Positions 1-10,335 of a stretch of DNA of 64,000 nucleotides are shown here, piece after piece. The stretch comes from Hydnum rufescens UP504 (Eukaryota > Basidiomycota > Agaricomycetes > Cantharellales > Hydnaceae). The notes beneath the pieces are model-generated. The model had not been told where the DNA came from. It did no database searches and was given only the letters and a program-made list of their open reading frames with translations. Location: positions 16,162-80,161 of the forward strand of contig MU129070.1 of NCBI GenBank assembly GCA_014904985.1, read 5' to 3'. The position numbers and the translations under genes are program-made. How positions within the stretch are numbered: position 1 is the first letter of the stretch; each line of letters starts with the position of its first letter.

Positions 1-210
1 TCAGCCTTCATGTATTCCGTATTCGTATTACATAATCTCAGGATTTCCGCTGTTACTCCGGACTACAGGTCCGAGTATTTTCCAGTTGACTCCGTGAGCT
101 TAAGGACCGCTGTGCTCGTTCCGCCTAGTCCCTTCCGGGCTGCTGGATTGCCTCTCCGTTTCCTCCAATCTTTGTTATCTCATTCCTGCCCGGATTCTCT
201 CGGACTTAGC

Positions 211-287
211 CGGACTTACACCGGACTTAGCCGGAATTATCTGTGTTTATATTTGTTTGGTGCTCTCGTCGCAGCGTGGCCCTGACA
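211..287 (+). repeat. 77-bp repeat, copy A (LTR end / primer-binding-site-like)
   Basis: This segment recurs in the same orientation at 13302-13378. All nine differences between the copies are transitions, and six are CpG in this copy but TpG or CpA in the other. It ends with TTTGGTGC followed by a GC-rich stretch, the arrangement seen where a retrotransposon LTR ends and a tRNA primer-binding site (beginning TGG) starts. The identity as an LTR/PBS junction is inferred; no gag or pol reading frame directly follows. Confidence 0.55.
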
Positions 288-3200
288 ATACCAGCTGCAG
301 CGCAGAAGTTGGTACTGTGGGTGAACGGTGGCTCCATGGCCGCAGAGGAGTACATTCACACAATGGATGCCATTGGTGTGAATGATGGGGACCAACGATG
401 GCTCTTTTGTCATTGGACAGTTTGTATGGCCAAGATAGACTTTGAGGCCCATGGCAGCAAGTGAGGTACGTTCGAAAAATCTGCCATTCCACACCTAAAA
501 TGCATAGAGAGTAAGCACTGTCACCGATGGAGCAACTATAAATCAACATACATTTATGTGATGCAGTGGGAGATGATTGTGTTGTTGGAGACAACAGTCT
601 TTGCAGACCATGTCATGATCGAAGCACTCAACACATCGATACATCCTGCTGATGCCAGGTAATTGGCAGGATGGACATCCACTGACAAGCAGCGAGTTGC
701 CCTGTCCATCATATTGTAGAAGCGCATCAAGAATTCATCCTGAACATACATCCACTTGAGCAGTGGATCATCCTGTTATGTGCCCTCAGTGAAGGGATCT
801 ACCACTAAACTTCTGCAGTACTCACGGCAGCAGTATAATGCTTATTTCCAGATGTCTTCTTGGTTTTGCCAATGAGGTGGTAGTTACCATTACTGGGTCG
901 TAATCCTCGATATGAATGCTGCCTGGTGCCCAGGATGGCGCATCAAGAGGCACAGAAGGGAACTGAGAACGCTGAAAAGGTTGGACAACTTGTGGGGTAC
1001 GTGTCCTGGAACTGGTGGTAGAGATCACAACATGAGTTGTAATGGTATCTGGTTTGGCAAGAACAAGTGGGTTAGACTTAGGTCTACCTTGTGGCATGTA
1101 GAGGTTTTGAGCAAGGTAAGAACAAGTAGTCTGAATGAATCATCACGACTCAGGTGGTGGCAGTGCAAAAACAAGATCCATTCCTACCCTAGGCATACAA
1201 ATCGTACATAACAGTATCTACAGGATAATATATTGCCCTGGCCCCCTAGCGGGGGCTGTGCAGAGTGATACAAAGTAGTATAGTATCTGCAAGATATAAA
1301 CCCACCCTTGGCAGAGGCCCTGCAGAGTAGTGGATAAGTGCCAACATGTCTGGCTCCTGTATAGTTAAGCAAGCCTCGGATGATGGCCAGGAGCCTGACA
1401 GACATGTAACCCCCTTACCAGGGGGCTATCAATATGGCATGTCCCTAGGGACTCTCACATTTCCTAAGCCGTAGGTTCCCCCTCAGCAAGGGATCCACCT
1501 CAGCCCAATGTCCCCATCCTGGACCTAAGGCCTTGCTACAGACTCTGATTCTATACTAGATACTACTCCACTACAAGACTACGAGATCTGCAGGTTTGAT
1601 CCCTCTTAATCGCATCAGTACCATGCTCACTAAGAAAATAAGATTTGAAGCATACTCATGAAGCTTGAATCAAACAGAAGTCCGCGACGTGGCCAGACAT
1701 AGTAGCCTACCCAACCCCATCGTCAGAACGGGATAGAGATTATCTGCATTGGACTTACAAGGCAAGATTGGGGGTGTGCAACATGTAGACAGGCGAGGTA
1801 TGGACTGGATGGAGTGTCGAGCAGACAAGGTCTAGTCAGAACAATATATAGAGATTTTCACATGGACTTACTATGCAATGTGTAGACAGGTGAGGAGCAA
1901 TCAGAATGAGACACAAATTCTAGATGATGGACTTGCTAGGCAAGGTGTAGGACAGGCGAGGCATAGTCAGAACAGGATAGAGATTCTTCACAGTGGACTT
2001 ACTAGGCGAGGTGTAGAACAGGCAAGGGGTCATCAAAACGGGGTAGAGATTCCTCACAATGGACTGACTAGGCAAGGCGCAGAATGGGCAAGAGTTAGTC
2101 AGAACAGGATGGAGATTCTAGGCAATGGACTTACTATGCAAGGTTAGAACAGGCGAGGTGTACTCAGAACAGGAAAGAGATTCTTCATGATGGACTAACT
2201 AAGCAAGGTGTAGAACGGCTGAGGGGTAGTCAGAACAGGATAGAGATTCTAGACAACGGACTTACTGGGCAAGGTGTAGAACAGGTAAAGGGTAGTCAGA
2301 ATGGGATAGAGATTCTTAACAACGGACTTACTAGGTGCAGTGTAGAACACTCGACATCGAGACAGGCAAGGTATAGACCAGGCAAGGTGCAGAATAGGCA
2401 AGAAGCAGAACAGACAAGACAACAAAGACCAAGCTAAGCCAAGGGTGAGGAAAGAGGAAAGGCTGAGGAGGCACGGAAGAAGCAAGCGACAATGATGCTG
2501 GTGGTGGTCAAAAGAAATTTTCACGGAGAATCCCATGATATACCAATGAAATTTGATTCTGCTCTACTAATCCCCCACTCACCATTCATTGGCTGTCCAT
2601 AGATATATGGATGAGACAGAATGTATTGCTGTAAAGGATTTATGGGTGGCCATAAATACGAGGCAATACATTAATTTAATCACCCTCAAATAGGAAATTG
2701 GGACTCCTATGAAGCTGGGCCAGCATAAGATAATAGGAGTGAGCTGCTGCATAATAGGTAGAGAGCAGTCTAAGTAATCCCACTAAATTCAGGCCAAAGC
2801 TCTGCAGATTCACTAGGAATCCTATCACAGACCAAAGTAATTTATTATAGTTTACTCATAGGATATCCTTCAACCATAGCTTTGGTCACACATCACAGCA
2901 ACTTTTTTCTGACCCAGAAATGCCCTCCAAACTTTATCGGGGTTCAGAAGGCAGTTTCTGAAAAATAGATTTCCTTATCAACTTGAAGTGGTACAGTAGG
3001 GGATATCACAGTCCTCAAATTTTCATGAAATCCTCAAATAGCACCCAAAATAGTACAGACCAGTGTCATTTGAGAGTGATTTGAAGAAGAATTTAGACCT
3101 TGGGGTCAAATGCCTTCAATTTCACATCTCACACATGGGGATTCATAATTGTTGTAATCAGGAAACAAGCACATGGGAAGTAAAAGGTCTAATCTAAGGA

Positions 3201-3367
3201 GAAATTACTTCTACATGTCTGCCCTGAAGTGCATTCCCATATCTAATCCATCCAACTGCTGCACTTGGGACACAATAATAGACAGAATGTGACATGCCGA
3301 TCACAAGTGGCAACGTTGTTTCCCTGTGTATTGCTTTAAGTCAAGTTGAGTAAAATGGATGGCATTC
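288..3367. other. Degenerate transposon-derived DNA without an intact gene
   Basis: Apart from the tandem array at 1740-2345 I find no convincing coding region. All open frames are short and lack codon structure or recognisable motifs. Around 1235-1430 there are short GC-rich inverted repeats such as CCCCCTAGCGGGGG. CpG dinucleotides are scarce, in contrast to the DNA beyond 13.5 kb. Confidence 0.6.
1740..2345. repeat. Tandem array of about 63-bp units
   Basis: A diverged unit of about 63 bp (AGAACAGGATAGAGATTCT, then GGACTTACTAGGCAAGGT, then GTAGAACAGGCGAGG) is repeated roughly nine times. Because the unit is a multiple of three, part of the array (1878-2147) stays open and would encode a repeated peptide of about 21 residues. 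There is no start context or flanking coding sequence, so I regard the open frame as incidental. Confidence 0.8.
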
Positions 3368-3763
3368 TCATATGCACCATGAGTGGAATACTCCAGTTTG
3401 CAAGCCTTTCATGACAAGGTACCAGTGCCTACCCAAAGATGCTTCCATAGTCTCTTGAGACATCGGCAGATTCATGAGCAATACTGCAGGTTGCGACCCA
3501 ATTATGCCGCCAGCATTTGGTTGGGGACTCGAAGGGAGAATCAGTGCAGGACTAGGGATAGCCACAGAATTGGTAGAATTCATCATACACCAGGCCATGG
3601 GCCTGATGCTGGGTCTGGCCATAGGCTCCTCGTTGGGCTCAGCGGGGGGTATGACATCAGGAACGGGTGCACCATTAATCATGGAAAGTGATGGGGGAAT
3701 AGGAGTTGCCATCTCAAGGGACAGATTCATTGTCTCTATAGCAGCAGTGAGTTCAGAAATCAC
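3368..3763 (-). pseudogene. RNase H1-N / viroplasmin-like domain fragment of a transposon protein
   Basis: The minus-strand frame ends with HWYLVMKGLQTGVFHSW, which resembles the small RNA:DNA-hybrid-binding domain of RNase H1 and caulimovirus viroplasmin (pattern: aromatic-aromatic-V-x-x-G, then GVF-x-SW). Upstream is a proline-rich linker and a short predicted helix with alternating hydrophobic residues (ISELTAAIETMNLSLEMA). Such domains are common in proteins carried by basidiomycete transposons. The fragment has no proper start, and its 3' continuation is closed by stops, so it is probably dead. The assignment rests on a short motif only. Confidence 0.4.
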
Positions 3764-4020
3764 CTGGCTAAGCAGAGAAATTTGGGTGGATACTGTAAAG
3801 AAACAGTGTGCAGTTAGAGGACTGAATCGTAATGAGATGGCTGTTTACTTACAACTGAGTGGCGGTACCACTGGGATATCATTAGTATTTGGAATCGGTA
3901 CATTGACCACCATAGTGGATGTGTCCTGGAGACCAACTTCATTGAACAATGTCACATGTGCCTCAAGTGTGGATGGACGGAAATAACCACATTTGATCTC
4001 GCATCTCCACTCATTTCACC

Positions 4021-6840
4021 ATGGCACCTCATCCATGGGCTGAGGATACCAGCCGATTAAATTGGCTCCACGAACATGGACCATCGTACCGGGCTGCTGT
4101 GGTTGCAAAAACTAAGGTTTCATTTCTCAAGAATCTCTATCACAGCTGGTTCAAGACATATCACTGGAGCCTCAACATTAAAGTCGAGCCTGATGTGATG
4201 ATGGTTTTTATCAAGCCCATGGATGAGGAGGGTATATTAAAAAAGAATAAGGCCATTATTCTTAGAAAAGAGGTATGTACCTTCGTGCTCTGTTTTGAGT
4301 AGTGGAAATTTTACTGAGCTGTATTGACTATTTACAGTCTCTGGCCTGCTGGTTTGCAGCCAAATATGACAACTTAAACACATCAAACTCGAAGACCATT
4401 ACTCACAATCCTTTCCCTACTGTCAATCCCACCAATCTTCTCATGGTGCAGAAAGTTAAACCAGCTGCAAAGGTGAAGCCAAAAATGCCCCAAATCGAGC
4501 ATGTCTATTCGTCGATATATTATAAGTCAAAAATCTGCCCACTAGTCGCCAAATGCTGGGCCTGAGACAAGGCAAAATGGGACCCAAAAACAAGCTTTTC
4601 AGCAAGGTTTCGTTGTCGCAGGCCTTGACCAAAGAAATGTGGGAGAAGGAGTCAGATGAAGTTCATGTGAAGATCCAAAACACGTGTGAGGCACAATATG
4701 AGGAAGCAATGGCCGAGTACAACTGAGTTCAACTGGTTGGCTCAGTCTCCAGAACAATTCCAAAAGTAAGCCCTCGGCAATTAATAATTCTCTACTCATG
4801 GCTTAATGAAGTTTTTACAGTGCTATCGATCACATATATCCATACCTGCAGCAGGTGGCCACTGTCGTCACTGAGCATACCAGATTCATGATTTCCATCA
4901 TTGTTGGAGGACCCTCGCCTGCCGCCAAAGGTGAAATAGTAACCAGCCAGTATGTATTGTGATATCTGTACATCAGGTCGAATTTCCTAACCATATTTAT
5001 GGTGCTCTAGTATTCATAAAGGAGAGATCTCCAGTGATCACCCACTTGACTTCAGCAGCTATGCACATGACATTTTTGCTGACGTTGTAATGCCCAAATT
5101 CATCAAGTTCGTGAATCAAGTCTTTCATACGTGGTCTTCGTCAACTCTATGACAATTCGCTAATAAAACCCTTCAACAGCTCAAGACATCTGGGACTTGC
5201 GATCCCTAATGCCAGCAAAATCATTGACTCCAGAGGTGGCACTGCCAGAGGCTGCTGGTGATGGTGCAGCTACTGCGTCTGTGCCTGATGCCTGCAATCC
5301 AAGTCTGATTTCATCTCAAGATCATTCTCATTCCTCAACCCTCTCCACCAATACTTTACCACCCAGTCACAAGGCCAAGGAGTTCAGTGCTGAAAATGAC
5401 CTTGAGGACAAGGATTGTGATGCTGATGATGATGGTGCTGACAACGAGGACTCTGACAGCAGTGACCACAACAGCAAGGATGAGCATGTCACCTTCAATC
5501 ATTATTCACATGTGGTTTCCCGCTCCCCTATACCAGCTGTATGGGATTCTGCAAGTCCCCACCTTGCCACCAATTTCTTGTCTAAGACCAAAGTGCCGTT
5601 GTTGATGTGGAAAACGTTGTTGTTGTTGGCAACTGACCCCAAGTTGCCAGGAACCACAGGGATTTCCTCATCAGGAATGCCTCTTTTGGAAGCTTCTGAC
5701 CCCTTGACCCCCCCTTTTGTTTCTCAGCATTCTGATTCCCATGTCACACATGGTACGGGAGCTCCATGATGTCCTGAAAAGAATCAGTGACGCTATGGTG
5801 CCAAGTGTAAGGCATGCACATCTGGAGTGTCAGGAACGCAGTTATTGAAACCTTACCCAACCCTGCTGTCTCATTGTTGCAAGACTCTGGGATCCTGTTG
5901 TTGCAAGACTCTGTCATCCCATTGTTGCGAGACTCTACAGTCCCATCATTGCAAGAGGCTATAGTCCCCTCACTACGAGACTCTACAGCCCTGTCATTGC
6001 GAGACTCTGCAGCCCCATCATTGCGAGACTCTACAGTCCCTTCATTGCAACGAGACTCAACAGCCCCATCATTGTGAGACCCTTCATTGCGAGACTCCAC
6101 AGCCCCATTGTTGCAGGACTCTATGGCTCCATCATTGCGAGACCCTGTGGTCCTATTGTTGCAAGACTCTATGGAGCATAAGAGACCCTGTTGTAGTATT
6201 CCTAAGTCACTGGCCACTGTTGCTGTTAGCAAAAAATCATCCATAGATACCACAAAGACTCTGGGGGCTGAAGAGAGCTGGTATGCTCAGCATTTGGAAC
6301 ACGCAGATTTGCTGGTGGCCTCAAAGCACTGGGGCACCCTCCTTGCCAATTGGGCCTCACTCGAGGAAGATCTTGCCAATTCTGAAGAGAATGTATGTGC
6401 ACATTCACCATAATCATCGATTTAATACTGATTTGACTTATATACTTGAACAGTCGCTGTCCAGGCTCACTTCCAAAAACCATCCAATTGCTATCCACGA
6501 TTGGGTTAAGCGTGCTCAAAGCCTCACTTGGATGCCTGATCTATCTGATGCCAAAGGATTGAAGGCATACGGTGATAAATGGCATGAATGGTGGGCAGCC
6601 TGCCAGCTGACTTGGAGGGTTAAGAAGCCCAATAGCAATGAATTTCTCCCTTCAAATGGTCAAGGAGATTGGTCTATATTGTGCATTGGAGGTAATAATG
6701 GTTTGCTCCTACATGTCATGGCTTTGGCATGGTGGGGGAATGCAAGTCTACATGATGTGAAAGAGACTAAATGGTGGACTGCAGCCGTGAAAGAAGTCTT
6801 GTGGGTACTTGGCCACATGCTGACATCGCATAGGAAGTAG
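4021..6840 (+). pseudogene. Basidiomycete transposon-associated gene, decayed, with an internal minisatellite
   Basis: A run of co-oriented exons starts at the ATG at 4021 (MAPHPWAEDTSRLNWLHEHG). It continues through splice-like junctions (an intron of about 64 nt starting GTATGT near 4273), an acidic Ser/Asp-rich segment (about 5380-5500), a repetitive segment (5866-6180) and a conserved-looking tryptophan-rich C-terminus ending at 6840 (GGNNGLLLHVMALAWWG, then W-x-AAVKEVLWVLGHM). I recognise this layout from large hypothetical proteins carried by agaricomycete transposons, whose function is not known to me. Around 4555-4600 the reading frame must shift by one base to continue (AKCWA stop versus GKMGPKNKLFSKV), so the copy is probably not functional. 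Confidence 0.45.
5866..6180 (+). repeat. 24-bp minisatellite encoding an octapeptide repeat
   Basis: About a dozen imperfect 24-bp units of the type TTGCGAGACTCTACAGCC plus CCATCA occur here. Read on the plus strand they give repeated eight-residue units of the type LRDSTAPS or LLQDSVIP; the antisense frame is also open. It lies inside the transposon-associated gene between the acidic segment and the tryptophan-rich C-terminus. Unit-length variation shifts the frame once, near 6075. Confidence 0.8.
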
Positions 6841-7423
6841 CTATCTCTCTGCCTTTCATCCATCATTACATAGCTTAGTTTTGCTACTCTTAATTCATGG
6901 GTGCACCAAAAAAATATGAGTTCATTATTATATTGAATCCTGATATGGGAATTCTCGATATGGGAATTCCCAATAAGGAAATTAATATTTATATAGACAG
7001 TGACGAGGGAGGGAATGATGCTGTTGAGCATTTTGGGATACCAGCGGTATTGATATATCCTGATATATTGGGGATGGTAAGTTACAACAGGTGGTAGTTA
7101 CCAGGTTTGATATATGAATTAAACATGGTACCATACCGTGTTTGATATATCCATACTACAGCATGGCCTGTCTGCAATCAGCCATCTCATGCCTTATTGA
7201 GCTCTGACTCATTATCAATGTATTCTTCGGGTGCTCCTGGGCAAATATTTATTATATAGTATTTATTTCACATATACATGGTTGCTACTATTGTGTTCTG
7301 TGCTTGCAGCACCAGCACTTGGGTGCTTCTTGAATATCGGCAATTGCCGGCATTGAATCTATCTTGCTTCCTATCTCTGCAACCACAACAAGCAACCGCC
7401 CAAAAAGGCAAGTGCACAACCAC
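6841..7423. other. AT-rich intergenic DNA in the transposon block
   Basis: No gene is visible. The stretch is AT-rich, with repeated words such as GGGAATTC and GATATATC (near 6945-7150). I see nothing else that can be supported. Confidence 0.5.
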
Positions 7424-7476
7424 ACACCTGCTGCTGCGGGTGCGACAAGGTGAGTGTTTTTCCTAGTAGATACAAC

Positions 7477-7514
7477 AGCACAAAAAGAGCAGTGAAAGCT
7501 GCTCTTTTTGTGCT
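7477..7514. repeat. Hairpin of the repeated module, copy 1
   Basis: A perfect 16-bp stem (AGCACAAAAAGAGCAG) with a six-base loop (TGAAAG). Nearly the same hairpin returns at 9228-9264, 9504-9540 and 9848-9885, each time downstream of a palindromic CACC...GGTG element. Confidence 0.8.
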
Positions 7515-8490
7515 GCTTTGGAATTTTTTACTAATGCACCTTTATTTATTGACCGAGCTTGCAAGGTCTTATTTACACTCCTGCTTTTTTTTTATAGCAC
7601 AAAGTCCCCTGGACCAAACATGGTCACCCCGTGGGAAAAATGGTCACCCTGTGGGAACTTATTTGTAACAGTGCTTTCAAGCAATTTGCTTCCATGGGCC
7701 CCCATGAGAAAAATGGCCACCCTGTGGGAACTGGCATATTTGCTTCCTCGGAACCAAACTGGCTTCTTTGGAGCCAAATTGGCTCAGAAGACTCAATATT
7801 GATAGAAGTAGCCATGTAAACTTATGTAAACTGTGTCAGTCCAATATATATATACATCTAATCTGTCCTTGGAGCCTCTGGCCCACAATAAATAGGATCT
7901 GGAGGGTTCTTGGTTTGCAACTTGAATCAAAGCTGGAAAATGCTGGAAAACATGAGGCTGACATGAGGTTAAGTCTTTCTGACTCTCTGGCAGTGCTTTC
8001 TTCTGAGTGGTGCCCACCCTTGCATTCCTGGCAGTGAACTAAGTGTACAGTCAGGTAACTTTTTCAGGGCACAGGTATGGTTTCAGTTTCAGTTGCAGGT
8101 TAGTCACAGGGGCCATGGTTGCAGGTTACAGCTTCAAGTCAATACAGGCTATACTTTCAGATACAGTGTCATAGAGTTGAATATGAGTTTGGGTTTGGTC
8201 ATGTGATGAATCCACACACATGGTGGGATTCATGGACACAAGGAGGGTGGTGCATGCAGCATGGGAACATTAGAGCCAGGGAGACAGAAACACCACTTCA
8301 CTGTGGGTTAATCTCCAGGTATCACAGAGCTTAATTGGGGCCCATAGCCTGTTGGCAAAAGAAAAACTTGATAGGAGATCAGGAATTCCCAAGCTATATA
8401 CATCATGTGGATTATGTAATAAAAACAAGATTGATCCAATCCTCTCATACTAACAATGGCAGGCTCAAAGCCAGCACCATAGGCTCACAA

Positions 8491-8640
8491 CAGCCACCTA
8501 AGGCAAGAGTACCAGCCATGTATGGACAAAGCAGCCAGCTAAGGCAAGAGTACCAGCCATGTATGGACAAAGCAGCCAGCTAAGGCAAGAGTACCAGCTG
8601 TGTATGGACAAAGCAGCCACCTAAGGCAAGAGTACAAGCT
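8491..8640. repeat. 41-bp tandem repeat, about four copies
   Basis: Units start at 8491, 8532, 8573 and 8614 and are almost identical (CAGCCAGCTAAGGCAAGAGT followed by ACCAGCCATGTATGGACAAAG). Near-identity suggests recent expansion compared with the more diverged arrays around it. No coding role is evident. Confidence 0.85.
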
Positions 8641-8939
8641 GGCATGCATGGGTGATAGCCTTTACTCATCCATGAGGGAGCACATGCAGGTTGATAAAGA
8701 ACATTGTGCTAATCTTCTGTACATACAGGAGACTTTTGGACAAGACTTGAGTATGTATGCATTTTTGGATTAATTTTTGTACATAATTCCCCTCTTTTTT
8801 CTTTTGACAACTATAAGAGATATGCTACTACAAGAGATATGTTGATGCAAGAGATATGTGAAGCTTGGTCCCAAATTATGAGGGGTACCTCATAATTAAG
8901 CCTGGTTTTAGATTGAGGCCTCACCCAACGCATGAGAGC

Positions 8940-9140
8940 CCAAACGGGAATGTGACATGGCAGCACAATGCATGGGAATGCGACACAGCAGTGCAATGCA
9001 CGGGAACACGACACGGCAGTGCAACGTACAGCAGCACGACACGGCAGTACAATGCAGCAGTGCGACACATGGCAACGCGACACAGCAACACACCAACAAT
9101 GCGATATATGGCACCGCGCCAAACAAGGACGCGACTGCAT
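8940..9140. repeat. Short degenerate CA-rich tandem repeat
   Basis: Irregular units of about 21-24 bp built on GCAATGCA, GGGAAC and CGACACGGCAG recur across the stretch. This is one of the few CpG-containing places in the transposon block. Open frames on both strands are by-products of the repeat. Confidence 0.6.
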
Positions 9141-9159
9141 CAAATGACACACCAGGAAT

Positions 9160-10150
9160 CACACACCCACCACGGCAGGTGTGTGATTCCATATCAGGTC
9201 AGTTCCTCTGCCCCCACTACCTACAGCCATGCAAAAGAGCAGTGAAAGCTGCTCTTTTTGCATGGTATTTAATTTTTAACTAATTTATAACCTTCTATTA
9301 CAGGACTTTACTTCTCATGCCAACAAATACTGACGCAACCCCCCCCCCTCCTGACCCTGCCTATCAACACCCGAATAATGGGGTCCTGGGGGGACCCGCA
9401 CAAACTGCCGTACATGAGCCAGAGTATGGTCCCAGTACCCCACACCCACTGCAGCGGGTGTGGGGTACTACAAGGTATTTTTTATTGTTTTATTTCTTAT
9501 TCTTGTGTAAAAAGAGTAGCATATGCTGCTCTTTTTGTGTTGCATTCATTTTTTACTAACCTACTATTATTTCTCTAGATCCTGGCCAGAACCCACCTGA
9601 ACCCCCAACTATAAACCCACAGAATGACACACCATGAACGAAACCCATGAACGATGTGCTGCAAACGAAACCTGTGAACGATGTGCCATGAACGAAACCT
9701 GCAAACAACCCCCCACAAATGAAAACCGCCCATACAACCCGCCATACATACAAACCAGAGTACAGGGCCCCAGTACCCTGCACCCACTGCAGCAGGTGTT
9801 GGGTACTGCAAGGTATGTTTCTGTTTCTTTTTCTTTTTTACTCTTGTGGCGCAAAAAGAGCAGTGTAAGCTGCTCTTTTTGTGCTGCATTACTGTTAAAC
9901 TAATGTTTCATTTTTAATTTCTCTAGATCCTGAACCAGAACCCACATAAACCCCCAACCACAAACCCGCCGAATAACATGCCGCAAACGAAAACCATGAA
10001 CAAGGCCCCATGAACGAAAACCCGCACCCTCGAGGGAGTGCCAAACGGAACCAGCCCTGACCAGGGCATATGAACCCCACCTGCTGCGGCAGGTGTGGTG
10101 GGTATATGCAGGTGCATGACCTGCAGGAACCATGCCCCCCCTGGGGGGGG
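9160..10150. repeat. Array of about 330-bp hairpin modules
   Basis: A module recurs at least three times here, with a further partial copy at 7424-7530. Its parts, in order, are: a palindromic core in which CACCTGCTGC-like and GCAGCAGGTG-like halves face each other (9169, 9443, 9774 and 10075), a T-rich stretch, a hairpin AAAAAGAGCAG...CTGCTCTTTTT (9228, 9504, 9848), then TTTCTCTAGATCCTG and a run of AACCCACA / ACGAAACC words. The constant order shows these are copies of one compound unit. What the unit is, for example an element terminus or a structured RNA, cannot be told from the sequence. Confidence 0.65.
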
Positions 10151-10161
10151 GATAATGTATA

Positions 10162-10206
10162 TAGCATGATATGTATATAATAATAGTAGTAATAATAATA
10201 ATAATA
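10162..10206. repeat. AT-rich microsatellite (TAA/TAG)n
   Basis: Repeats of TAA with a few TAG interruptions form a 45-bp simple-sequence tract immediately after a G-run palindrome (CCCCCCTGGGGGG) near 10130-10150. Confidence 0.85.
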
Positions 10207-10335
10207 AATAAATATATAATCTAGTACAGCCATGGATTGGCTGTATTTTGGCTGTACAGCTTTTTGATCATCACTTGACATCAAACCTGATTTCAGCCAT
10301 TTAGGCCTACCTAAATCATCAATATGTCCCTCCTT

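Noticed and set aside
5744..6253. Minus-strand 169-codon frame with repeated ESRNDGAV units
   Set aside because: It is the antisense reading of the 24-bp minisatellite; both strands stay open because of the repeat.
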